Shown here piece after piece: positions 53,601 through 63,731 of a stretch of DNA of 64,000 nucleotides. Position 1 is the first letter of the stretch; the number at the start of each line of letters is the position of its first letter. The DNA is taken from contig JAEVLN010000026.1 of assembly GCA_018350325.1 (NCBI GenBank), positions 62,001-126,000 of the forward strand, written 5' to 3'. The translations under genes and the position numbers were made by a program. The DNA comes from Globodera rostochiensis. Its lineage: Eukaryota > Nematoda > Chromadorea > Rhabditida > Heteroderidae. Under the pieces are notes generated by a model. It had not been told where the DNA came from and searched no databases. It was given only the letters and a program-made list of their open reading frames with translations.

Positions 53601-54705
53601 TTCAGCAACTGGAGCCAGTGATGTCAGCTTCACAGCTCGAACAGTTGACGACGCAAAGTTGTTCGGCGTTGAAGTTGCCGGAATGTTTGGTGCACGGCCA
53701 TCCAGTTGCACGCAACGTGTTCTTCAAGACGGCACGTGGTGAAGATGGCATGGAGAACAAAGGAGGCACCGCTGTTCAGGCAATCATCGACTGGACTCGT
53801 ATGTGTACTGGTCAGGGATGAAACCGGATGCCAGAAAAAAATCCGGTTATATTTTAAAATCTCAAACATTTGATTTGAAATTTTTCTGATCATTTTTTCG
53901 CTTTTCCACGTTGAAGTAAATTCCATCAAAAATTTTAAAATTTCACCGGCGGCGCCTAACGGCACCGCCGCCCCTCCCCCCTCATATGCCGAATTTAATT
54001 CCGGATTTTTTGCCAAAAAGTCTGGAAACCCGGCATCCTACTTCCCTGGTACCGGGACTGCAATTTTATTCCGTACTTCAACAATACTTATAATAATTAG
54101 AGAAAGGACTTGAGAACCACCGATCGATTTTTGATCGAGAACTCGACCGAGATTACAGAGATTTCGATCGAGAATCTCGATCGGTCCTTTCTCTAATAAT
54201 AATCCTTGGTTTTTTTGACCATTCCACATTACGGCTCTTTAGAGGCCCATTCGGGCTGTTTTGGTGAGGATTTGGCCAAGTCAATCTGTTGGAATTTGGA
54301 CGCAAGGGAACGGACAGACGCGGCACAACTGCTCAAACTGCTTCAATACTATCATTACCAGCTGCTGAAGTGCCACAAATTTGTTTATAAAAATGCAAAT
54401 TATTCTTTATTTCTCAGAAGACTCCAATTGCACGAAGCACCGGCGGAACTGCAAAAAGCCATCACTCTGGAAAAAGTTCAAGCGGCTTATGAACGGTTGT
54501 GAAATTGGAATTTTTTGTTTTGAGTTTAAAGCATTTTAAACAAACTTCTGACGAATTTAGCTTTGTGCCAGCTGCGGCTGTCACATTTCTGCTATTTTTG
54601 CCTGAAGAATTGAGCCATGCCGACCCGGCACTGTTGGAACGGGCCCAGCAACTCGTTGATGAGGCGGCCAATGGTGGAAAGACATGTTCAGCATTTCTTC
54701 AATGA
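50685..54705 (+). CDS. CHK kinase-like (DUF1679/EcKL) protein with altered catalytic motif
   Basis: Nematode- and arthropod-expanded family with a choline-kinase/aminoglycoside-phosphotransferase fold; substrates mostly unknown. MAPLGERQENRQKICGTAVT opens exon 1 (50,685), with FEWLFQRLAEKF. Then VLRITFGWENSKLPKSVVLK (lysine-containing N-lobe strand), ETLRECLTYEWLSKHRRVTI, PRVFVIK, NALLVMEDLSDRAH (hinge), GVRDLLRSLAQLHGLSLVYR, ECLVHGHPVARNVFF, AIIDW, SGCFGEDLAKSICWNLDARE, ITLEKVQAAYERL and a last exon ending GGKTCSAFLQ, stop about 54,703-54,705. The family's HGD-x4-N catalytic loop reads HGH-x4-N, so the expected catalytic Asp is replaced. The exon starting near 53,568 appears to lack an AG acceptor. 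Introns hold five or more MITEs. Confidence 0.85.
50918..51002. mobile_element. TAGAG-family MITE
   Basis: TAGAGACAGGACTTGAGGAC at the left and GAGCTGGATCGGTCCTTTCT plus CTA at the right; no readable duplication. Confidence 0.75.
51596..52438. mobile_element. 843-bp foldback element, arms of tandem 'GGGTAACCTTACCC'
   Basis: The left terminus GGGCCCGTATGCAAAGAACG and right terminus CGTTCTTTGCATACGGGCCC are perfect inverted repeats. Next to each are tandem variants of GGTAAGGTTACCC and 'TGCGGGTAACCTTACC', plus repeated 'TATTCAAAGAA' phrases. The spacer is unrelated AT-rich sequence. It lies in an intron of the kinase-like gene. Target duplication not readable. Confidence 0.88.
52925..53005. 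mobile_element. Right-end copy of the CAGGGATGGGGCGGGT MITE, abutting an exon
   Basis: Repeated 'TCGGGTCGGGTTTCGGG' and 'CTCGGGTTTC' units end in AACCCGCCCCATCCCTG, the terminal repeat also found at 58,466-59,080. Only GTAG separates this end from the next coding exon (GVRDLLRSLA...). Confidence 0.75.
54098..54195. mobile_element. TAGAG-family MITE with exact 8-bp duplication
   Basis: TAGAGAAAGGACTTGAGAAC to CTCGATCGGTCCTTTCTCTA, flanked by ATAATAAT at 54,090-54,097 and 54,196-54,203. In an intron of the kinase-like gene. Confidence 0.93.
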
Positions 54706-54719
54706 TTCAAACTTTTGAA

Positions 54720-57700
54720 ATACCGTATTACCCTTTTGTAATCCCCCATGAGGATTAGTTTTCAACCTACTCAGAGACTAGGGGATTATTAGAGAATTGG
54801 GGATTTTTTGTTTTTAAAGGTTCAAATTGGTGGTATTTAATTGGTGCTAAATTAAACATTTGAGAAACAATCACAAAAAATCCCAGCCCACACATTTGAG
54901 TCACCGATTATTCAATGGCACTGCCGGCGGCAGTTGGCACTGAATTTAAAATTTTTATTTATTTAATTTGCTATGTCAACCAAAAAGTTAAGATTAGCCA
55001 ATTTAGCAATTTTTCTTCTTTTTTTTTTAAAAAATTTTATTGTATGTTTATTCAAAAAGTCCGCTAAAATTTAAACGTTCCCAATTTTGTTAGTAAAGGA
55101 TCAGCAGCTCCAAAAAACTTTTTTCTCTCCAATTTATGGGCCTACGTGAAGGCAACGATTTTTCTAAACTGGTTAACGGTTCAGGAAATTCAATACCAAA
55201 AAATTGCATTTATATTGATTTACAAAAAGCCTGTTCAATTATTAGATGGGCTTTGTGATACATAAGCAACTGAAAGAGGAAGAACTGCTAAAATAAGCTC
55301 AAAAGTGTGTATCATTTATTTTCGTGCCTTCCTTTCTCAATGCCATCCGCCCGTCCCCGAAAAGGGCAATTTGTCGCCCCTCGCCACCGCCTCCCTCCGC
55401 CCGCCGATGGAGATCATGCAAAAATATTCGTCACCCTCAATCAGTCAAAAGTTAGTGCTGTCATTCCCTGCCGCCGCCGATGGGAATGGCCTTGAGATGT
55501 GTGGGGTTTCAGTCCCCTCCCCTCCCCCCCCCCCCCCCGGGGGATTATGGGGGTGAGAGAGTGCATCAATCACACACACTCCATAAGTGGTGGAGAGTGG
55601 AGGGAGGCCACCACCATTGATTGAGGCGTGCGCACAGAATGGGAATTTGACGAATAATAACGGACTGATGAAGAGTCGCCATTGCATTGTTGTGGGCGGA
55701 TCCAGCAGATGATTCGCCATTTGATCAGAAAAGCGAATCGATCGGACTAGCTTTGTATCATTAGAAAGGGCACTAGGACAAAATCACTAACGGACAAAAT
55801 TCCTAAAGCCAAAAGCGGTCAAAATAACTACACCTATTCGGTATTAGTGGTTTCGTCCGCTTTTGGCTGATTAGGGATTTTGTCCAGTAGTGATTTTGTC
55901 TTGCCATGTTAGCACACTTAACTGTATCACAGAAAAGTTGTGGTCGACGGCGCTGAAATTTGCCCCAGCGATGAATTGTCCCCCACCGTTGTGAAACTGT
56001 AAGGGGGGGGGCATCGTCTTCCCCTCGACATTAATGAAATGTTTCCACTTGACTGGACCCCGCGCGCTGAGAAGAGTGGGATTTTCACGCCTCTAATCAT
56101 TTCACACATTCGTATGGCGGCTATGTTTTCATTTTTTTTATATCGGCAATGAGTGCCAAAAGTAAAAACATTCAACACACTTTTCATTAATTGCTATATT
56201 TTCCGATTTCACTGTCAAAAGCAAAGAGCCCTTCGGCTTTTGTTGATGTGTTTGAATTTGCCGCTTAAAACTGGGCTGACTTTGTCGAATCTTCCCCAAT
56301 TCTCACTGCTATTCTCGTTAAATGTTGGCATCCAACGGGACGGACGGGGACCATTCGCTGCTATTGGTTCGGAGTTACCAGCATAGCCCAATTGCCTGTC
56401 TTTTCCCAATTACCCCCCCCCCCCTCTCTGTCCCCCCGAGGGTCTTCTCTCTCTCCTTTTGGCTTCCATCGGTGGACGGATGGAATGGATGGGGATGAGC
56501 TTTTCTTCCTCCCCCCCCCCTGCCTTTACTTTTGCAGTTGTCACCAACTGCTGCTGCTGGTCCGTGGATGGATTGGTTGGGGGTTGGGTGGGGGGACAGG
56601 CGGCGATTAATCTGCGACAATGAGGGGGAGGCTTGGAGGGGGGGGGGGGGGAGGGTTGGGAAAAAGAAACCTCAAAATGAACAATCAATCCATTCATTGA
56701 CCCAGTTGTGCTAATTGATCCAAATTGTGATGCACCCTAACAGGCCGTCCTCTGTTTTTCAATAAACAAAAATTGTTTGATGGATTTTTTTTCAAAATTT
56801 TTCGTTTTTAAGAGACAACATGGGACAATACGTGGCACGAACGGCGCGGCCCTTCTCCGCAATAAAAAAAATTATGCAAGTCTCTAAAAACTTTGGAATT
56901 GATACCTATCCCTTGATTGTTTTCTTTCATTTTAATTGATTTTGTGCAATTATGAATTTTGCGACTTTTTTCGGGTTCGGGGGCTCGGAATTGGGCAGAA
57001 TGGATGCCAGATTCGTTTTGCACCCCGGAAGCGCCCGAACATCTTTTTCCCGACTTTAAAATTTTTCAAAAAGGAGGGGGGGGCAGGGAACAAACTTAAA
57101 TATTACCAAAATCTCTGAGGGCTTAAAAAATTTACAACAAATGCTCAGAGCTTAGCGGGGTTTTTGGCTTTTGTACAGAATTTCGTGGGCTCCTCCAAAT
57201 CATTCTGACAATTTATGTATGTATGGCAAATTCAATTTTATCGGCAGTAAAGACGACTGTATGAAGAGAAAAAAGGAAAACAAATTTTATGACTAATGGG
57301 ACTCAATTTGTGTTAAATTGGACCGTTTTTTGGATCAACTCCCTGTCAATGGTCGTCCCGTCCCGCTTCGTTCAAAAACTTTTCTCCATTTTCTGTGTTC
57401 TTTCTTTTCTGTCCATTGGTTGGCCGTCTTTCTTTTGTTTGTCCCGCACATTATTATCTGCCATTCTCATCCAGCAAACAGCACACTTTATTTTCCGACC
57501 TTGGACTTATTTCTTCCCCCTCCCCCCCACAAATCCATCACACAACCCTCCACATTTTGTTGAGAACCTAATCAAATTGGTTCTCCATAGGATGGGCAAA
57601 ATCGGAAAATAAAATCCGAAATTCCGAGACCCCAAAAATCGCGATATTTCCGACCTTGGGCTTATTTCTTCCCCCCCCCCTTACAAATCCATTACACAAC

Positions 57701-58030
57701 CCTCCACATTTTCTTGAGAACCTAATCGAATTCGTTCTCCATGCTTATGCCAATATGTTACAACTCCTGCTAGCTGAGCTTATTCATACACACCCACAAC
57801 AAATATGGGGGGGGGGGGGTAAGGGGAAGGCTGCACAAACATATCTAATTCAATTCAATTCACCCAATCCATCGAATCGTCGGTCTCTTTCCTCCCCCCC
57901 CCCATTCACTTTACCTGTCTGTAAGTGTATAATGTTGCCTTGAAATTGGATACTCTATGCGCACGCTCAATAATAACCCTCCATATATATAATAAATCAT
58001 TATTATGTACCTTTTCAATTTGAACGCAAC
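54720..58030. other. Gene-poor spacer
   Basis: No exon is supported. Contents: one AGGACAAAATCAC-family MITE (55,766-55,905), many C or G runs (55,527; 56,410; 56,640; 57,810; 57,890), a fragment of the CAGTGGTGTG element family (about 57,105-57,180), and a direct duplication of about 100 bp (CCGACCTTGGACTTATTTCT to 'CCTAATCAAATTGGTTCTCC' at about 57,497-57,590 and again at about 57,650-57,742). Confidence 0.5.
55766..55905. mobile_element. AGGACAAAATCAC-family palindromic MITE, copy 3
   Basis: TAGGACAAAATCACTAACGG at the left and TAGTGATTTTGTCTTG at the right, with GCCAAAAGCGG / CCGCTTTTGGC inside. Confidence 0.8.
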
Positions 58031-58035
58031 CAAAA

Positions 58036-58460
58036 TTACTCATCGTTATGCGTCACCACTTCAATTTCTGTTTCCGACCCTACACTTATGTATAATAGGT
58101 AATCCATATTCATTCCAAAGAGTTGCAGCCCCATAAATCTTAACAATTTTGTAAAAATTTGCCCATCTGCTGGTGGGAGGAGATCAAATATTCGGAAATG
58201 GATTAGGGATTTCCGCTGCAACCAGCAGATCCATACATCTTATTTGTGAGAGGGGCAATCTTTCTTCACATCCTCTTCACTCACAAAAATATATAGCCAC
58301 ATTTTTTGATACGTACAGTGTTTCAGTGAGTTCTGATTTTTTTTTTTGCTGAAGGTCCCCCACCTATCAATTCTCGGCCACAGTAATCCAAACTCTGAAT
58401 TTCGTCTGGTTAGAGTAACCACATATTTGCTGGGTACCTTTGGGATAATCTCCTGCCATA
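58036..58460 (-). CDS. Candidate minus-strand gene, C-terminal exons, unrecognised
   Basis: Not recognised. The last exon (58,212-58,036, after GGTTGCAG) reads KSLIHFRIFDLLPPADGQIF, RFMGLQLFGMNMDYLLYISV and GSETEIEVVTHNDE, then a stop. An upstream stretch (about 58,455-58,368, after TGGCAG) reads EIIPKVPSKYVVTLTRRNSE and FGLLWPRIDR. A middle exon near 58,325-58,275 is possible, but its phase could not be settled. The composition looks like genuine protein. A MITE begins immediately upstream at 58,466. Confidence 0.35.
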
Positions 58461-58465
58461 TATAG

Positions 58466-59080
58466 CAGGGATGGGGCGGGTTACCCGAAACCAGATGAGC
58501 CGAAACCCGGCTTTTTTTGAACCCGAAGACTCGAAACCCGACCCGAGGTTTTTTGGGTCGACCCGGCCCGAGATCCGGGTTTTGAGGGGAGGGATGATCG
58601 GCGGTGCCGATAGGTGCCGCCGAGAACATTTTGAATTTTTGACTCAATTTGTTAAGAGATTTGCAGCCAAAAACTGCAGAAATTGTCCAATTTTTCGTTA
58701 AGGGGAGGGGCTGAATAAATATTAAATAAAGAATTCGCTTCGAACATATTTTATAAAAATAACAAATTGGGCCCTGCTTTTATCCATCCAACTCAATTCC
58801 TTAGAGCTTTAACGATATTTGTTGTTACGGAAATTGTCCTAATTAGAAAATTTTCCCTAAGAATTTCAATGGAAATAAAAAATCAAATCAAAAGAAAAAA
58901 TTTATGATTTTACCTATTAATTTTGATTTTTGGCTAATATTTTAAAGAAAAAAATTTTTCAACCCGAAACCCGATGAGCCGAAACCCGGTTTTTTTGAAC
59001 CCGAAACTCGACCCGAGGTTTTTTGGTTCAATCCGATCCAAAACCCGACCCGAAATTTTTCTCGATCCGCCCCATCCCTG
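58466..59080. mobile_element. CAGGGATGGGGCGGGT MITE, full copy (615 bp)
   Basis: Left end CAGGGATGGGGCGGGTTACC and right end ATCCGCCCCATCCCTG. Next to each end are repeated 'CCCGAAACCCGACCCGAGGT' and 'GAGCCGAAACCCGGTTTTTT' phrases. Between them is a hAT-MITE-like piece (GGCGGTGCCGATAGGTGCCG). Flanks ATATATAG and ATATGTAT agree at 6 of 8 positions. Confidence 0.8.
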
Positions 59081-59091
59081 ATATGTATATA

Positions 59092-60850
59092 CCGTATTTT
59101 TCCTATTAGTAACCCCGGGGTTACTATTGTTAAAACCCCCCTCGAGGGGGGGTCACTATAGAGAGGGGTTTTCAAATGGAGAGGGGGTTACTATTTTTCA
59201 ATGTATTATTTTGAAAATTATTTACATGATTTGAAATTTTATATTATTTATCCAAAAAGCATGTGGAATTTGAATTTTGATAAAATTGGATAGGAAGCGC
59301 ATTAGAGATTGGTCAAATCAAGAGCAACCGCGGCTGTATTTGAAATAAAATGGAGTTACAAGTTCAGGGCTAGATTGCTTTTCGTTTTATTTTGTGCTTT
59401 TTGCATAATTTTGAGGGCAAATAATTTTTGGAATATAATTTTTGAAAAAAAGTTTGAATTCGAGTTTGGGGATCAAAACCGGTGTTGAAATGGAGGTCAA
59501 TTTATGCAGAAAAATTTGTTTTCACGACTTTTAATAATCATTGACGCATTGTCCGGGAGGGAGCCCGTCCAGCACCGTCAAGTCTAACGTTTTCCATATT
59601 TTGATTCCCTACAAAATAATTTTATTAAAAATTAAGAAAAAAGGAATCGGAAAGTTGCACTCTATTTTTTTTACAAATGACAACCAATCTCCCTGCAAAA
59701 AGAACAGTTTTGCTTTTGCTTTCACTATTCTCTGATGTTCTGACTACCTATTTTAAAGCATCGACTTGTTTCCTTAATTGAATGGGATTTGATGAAGTTG
59801 CGATTTCGAAATTTTCGCCGATTCTTCGTCACTTATTTTTTTATTAGTAAATGGTAAATTTTTAAAGTAAATAGTAAATGGAAAAAATACGACCTTATTT
59901 CGGTATCATGTGGTTTGTCTTTTTGCAAATCGGTTGTTGTATTGCGGGTTCGAATCCCGGGACTTAACACGGCTTGGAAGAGGGAGGGGGTCACAATTAG
60001 GGAGGGGGTTTCAAATGGAGAGGGGGTTACTATTTTTCAAACCCCCCTCGAGGGGGGGTCACAATTAGAGAGGGGGTTTCAAATGAGTGGGGGTCTTTTC
60101 GGCCCCGCCGTTTCGGCCCCGACGTTTCGGCCCCGCCCTTTCGGCCCCGGGACGTTTCGGCCCCAGACGTTTCGGCCCCGGACGTTTCGGCCCCACGCTG
60201 CAATTTCTTTTTTGTTATTCAACCAAACAATTTTTATTCAGAAACTTTTTTTCAGATGAACTAAAACATAACAAAATTAATAATTATAATCTGAAAATTT
60301 GCAAGAAATTTAGGGGCTCATTGGCAATTACTAGAAACCCAAGAAGAAATTCCAAAATTTTTGACGGGTAGAATCCGATTCTTCAAATTAAAGCCCAGGC
60401 TCAAATTCTAACATTTTTTCAAAATTCAAAAATTAATTTTGGCCTCGAATCATTTAAAAAGGGCTGGTTACCTTATTAGGCCTAGGCCTAAGCCAACCTA
60501 AGCTTAGGCTTAGGCTTAGGCCTAACTAACCCTAAGCTCAAAGATGTAAAAATATGTGAAAACTATGCTGTATTTTTCTTTATATGCATCTGGGTTACGT
60601 CGAAACAGTTCTATAATTTCGAGCTTTTTTCGAAAACCGAAATAAAAAAATTTCGATTTTCGAAAATTTTTTTTCGATGAAACCATGATATACATTTCCT
60701 TGGGGCCGAAACGTCCGGGGCCGAAACGTCCTTGGGGCCGAAACGGCGGGGCCGAAAGGGCGGGGCCGAAACGTCGGGGCCGAAACGGCGGGGCCGAAAC
60801 GTCCTGTTCCCTTTCAAATGGAGAGGGGGTTACTAATAGGAAAAATACGG
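59092..60850. mobile_element. 1.76-kb TA-flanked foldback element with motif arrays
   Basis: Ends CCGTATTTTTCCTATTAGTA and TACTAATAGGAAAAATACGG, with TA on both sides (59,090-59,091; 60,851-60,852), which suggests a Tc1/mariner-type unit. Inside are GAGAGGGGGTTACTATTTTT repeats, an array of 'GGACGTTTCGGCCCC' (about 60,095-60,195) and its reverse complement 'GGGGCCGAAACGTCC' (about 60,702-60,805), and a TTAGGC-rich run (60,475-60,540). Confidence 0.85.
60503..60521 (+). repeat. Interstitial (TTAGGC)3 within the foldback element
   Basis: Three consecutive TTAGGC hexamers in a longer TAAGCC/TTAGGC palindromic run. Confidence 0.75.
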
Positions 60851-60969
60851 TAGGTCCCGAAATTTTTTGAAAAAAATCAATCTTTCTATAAGTCGCTGAA
60901 AACGTGTTTTTTAGTGGTATTCCGGAACGTAGACTCCGAATCTGACCTCCTTTTCGACCGATTTGCAAA

Positions 60970-61570
60970 CCTCGAATCAGTTATTGCAATCATCTAGGTA
61001 CATATTAATTTTTTTTTGTTTTGAAATCACATTCGTATCGTACCCCCCCCCCCCCCTCCCCGTTCCTCACTCCCCGCAATCCATCGTCGCTGTTTCATAT
61101 ATCAATCTGACAGATGAAGGCGGTTGAGGTACACAGAAAGAAGTGGCGAAAATTGGTGTGAGGGCGCAAAAAATGACTGCCAAAACTCGAAGGTCACTTT
61201 TTCAGAAGACGGCGAATGATTTGAAGGGGAAAGAAACTATAAATTTGTCCAAAATATATTCCCAACTATTTTACATTCACGGGTGACCGGACGGATAGAG
61301 ACAGGAATTTTGAAAAATCCTGGATCTGGATTTTGGAATTGACCGATCTGGATTTACCCTGAACTAAAAATCCAGGTTTTCTGGATATCCAGGTGCAGAG
61401 TGCTCCGACGAAAATACCTGGATTCTGGACCTTGAGTCCAGGGAGTTTGTTGCATTAGATGATGTATTACTTTCTTTTCTTGTTTCATTCATTTAAAAAA
61501 TGTTTTACGCCTTGTCTTATCTTTATTAAATTTTTATTTATACTTAGTTGTGTATATTAAAGATCTTAAT
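60970..61570. other. Spacer before the next gene
   Basis: No exon supported. Contains a 14-base C run (about 61,044) and a short inverted stretch of 'ATCCTGGATCTGGATTTTGG' / 'AATCCAGGTTTTCTGGATAT' motifs (about 61,315-61,435) that looks like another degraded microrepeat foldback. Confidence 0.45.
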
Positions 61571-61575
61571 TTTAA

Positions 61576-62703
61576 ATGGCGACAACCTCACAATCGAACG
61601 CGCTGGAAACACCAATTATGGTCACGCAAGACACCGGCACTAAAGGTCGGATTGGATTTGAAGCTTCCCAAAAATTTATCATAAATTAATCACTTTCAAT
61701 TTGTAGTGACTGTGTTCATTTGTGTTCCGGGCATGAGGTATGAAAACGCAAAATATATTAAAATTTCGATTCCTTTTTAAAGGAAGAAAAGCGGTCTTTT
61801 GTTTCTTCTCAAGCGTTGGCTTCGATTGAAATCCAAAAGTCCATTCTCGCTTGCGACAAATGTAATTTAATGGAATCACTTTTTTCTACAATTGCATTCT
61901 AAGTACAATTTTAGGTAAAATTTGGACAGTACGCCTTGACGGATCAGAGTCTGAAGCTGGTCGCGGAGGTGTACCCGGACAAGGCGGCGATGCACAAACG
62001 GTCCGAAGACCACACGCGATACGAATGCAACATCGAGCAGTTCCCGTCGCAAATCAACGCTGAAAGTGCTGCATTCGATGTACGTTGTTGTGAATATTGG
62101 AAAAGCCGGAGGATTGTTTTTGATAATAAAATCTAGGGTTGGACGGGACCGGGACTTTTGGAAAAACCGGGACCGGGACTAAATTTGGTCCCGGTCAAAA
62201 AAAACCGGGACTGCTGGACAAAAACAAGAAAAAAAATCATTTTGTAAAAACCGGGACTTTTATAGTGGGATTTTAAAGGAATTTTGAAAACCGAGACCAA
62301 AATTTCAGTACCAAAATTCGAAAAATTGACTATTTCAGTACTGGTCCCGGTCCCGTCCAACCCTAATAAAATCACAAAAAGATCAAATGTTTGATATTTT
62401 TTTTTGACTAAGAAATTTGCTGCTTGTTTTTAGTGTCCGGGCCTGATTAGGCGTATATTACATGGTTTTCAGATTTCTTAATAGTGTTTTTTTTGTTTTA
62501 TCAAATTCTTTTGTTAGGTGGGAAAATTCTTTGCTTCTTTTTTTTGTTGTAAATTTTTGTATTGTTTATTTTTTAATTTTCAGGTGGAGCAAACTGACGA
62601 CAATTGTTACATTGTGCTGTCGTGCATGAAGACTGACAACTATTCGACCAATTGGAAGGACTTTATGTCAGCCAATGGCACTCTGGACTTGACTAAGGCT
62701 TAA
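61576..62703 (+). CDS. Unrecognised small protein, about five exons
   Basis: Not recognised. ATG 61,576; exon 1 MATTSQSNALETPIMVTQDT ends at a GTCGGA donor. Following the phase, the next exons add TVFICVPGM and a basic segment (RKKSGLLFLLKRWLRLKSKS). A long exon (from about 61,915) reads KFGQYALTDQSLKLVAEVYP, RSEDHTRYECNIEQFPSQIN and ends AAFD before GTACGT. The last exon (about 62,584) reads VEQTDDNCYIVLSCMKTDNY, NGTLDLTKA and stops at 62,701-62,703. AATAAA lies at about 62,715. The total is about 155 residues; the two ends of the long exon are well supported, the basic middle exon less so. A GTTGG-family MITE lies in the last intron. Confidence 0.6.
62134..62365. mobile_element. TAGGGTTGGACGGGACC MITE with exact 8-bp duplication
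   Basis: 232 bp, TAGGGTTGGACGGGACCGGG to GGTCCCGTCCAACCCTA, flanked by ATAAAATC at 62,126-62,133 and 62,366-62,373. Arms contain 'AAAACCGGGACCGGGACT' units. It is the longest intact copy of the GTTGG-CGGGACC family here. Confidence 0.94.
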
Positions 62704-62719
62704 GGCGTGATGGAATAAA

Positions 62720-63725
62720 ATGAAATGACGATAAAAGATAAACGTAAATCGTGACAGTTTTGTTTGAAAAAAATAACAGTGATTGATCATAAATATTTTT
62801 CCTGCTTACGCTATTTTGTATGATTAAATTAAATGCAACGAAGAATAAAGTACTAACAAAAAGGAGGAAGAATTGGTTTCTGGTATACTTGCAAAAAGTT
62901 TCTGTTAATCCGCGGCCCAGCCCTGATTTGGCACACAAAGGATTAAAAAAAGTGAACATTTTCACAAAGTTCTAAAATATGGCATGGCAAGTGTGGAAAT
63001 ATGGCAAAAAATAAAGCAAATTTCCAAAATATGGCATTTGCTTTAAAAATAAGGCAAATTGGCCACCTTCGTGCCGTTTGTGCGCGCGCACATCATCCGC
63101 GTTTTTGCTATGAAGTTTTTTGTCTATTTGAATTGCTATTTTGGCGCCGTCCGAAAAATGCGTTGAGGATGTCGTCTTGTTGAGTAAAAGCTATTGGAAC
63201 TTTTGAAACTTCAGCAAAGTTGGGGACGACGTTGTTCTGAATTTTCTTGAATTGATGCCGATCTGATATGGTATAAATTGCTTGAGACTTAAATTTACCG
63301 AGACTTGACCCCGAGACTCGAGAATTAATCCCCAAAACCCGAAAATTTTACGAAAATTTTTTAATTTGGGTTCAAAATATGTAAGAGAATAATTCTAACA
63401 AATAATATTAACAATAAAAAAATAAATTCCAACCGGCGACGCCAAAAAATTCCCAGCGGCGCCTCGAGGTATGGTTTTTTTGAATTATACTTGACATAAT
63501 TTAACTGATTTTTTTGTTTCAAAAACTCGTTTTTTAACAATAGAAGCCAATTTCTGAGTTTAGGAAGAAAAGAGGAAGTCTGATAACAAAAGGCAAATAG
63601 ATGGACTACAGGGCGGAACTAGACGGAGCCGGCTCTGCCGCTTTGTGTCGTCACAGGTACAGTATGATGAGGGTGACAGTAATTTATTTAAATAAAAAAT
63701 TCTCTTAAAAATGAAAACAAAAATT
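62720..63725. other. Spacer, no supported gene
   Basis: Short degenerate repeats of 'AAAATATGGCAAA' (about 62,970-63,055) and a 'GAGACTTGACCCCGAGACTC' fragment of the TAGGGATGTTCGA MITE family (about 63,290-63,360). No exon. Confidence 0.45.
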
Positions 63726-63731
63726 TTTTAG

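Noticed and set aside
59900..59975. tRNA-like B box (GGGTTCGAATCCC) at about 59,944
   Set aside because: No matching acceptor stem or D-arm lies at the required distance upstream; it sits inside a foldback element and may be a decayed SINE piece at most.
63601..63656. Start exon MDYRAELDGAGSAALCRH for the right-edge gene
   Set aside because: Its phase does not match the best frame of the next exon, and 'AGGGCGGAACTAGACGGAGC' resembles the terminus of the CAGGGNCGTAGC MITE, so it is probably repeat sequence.
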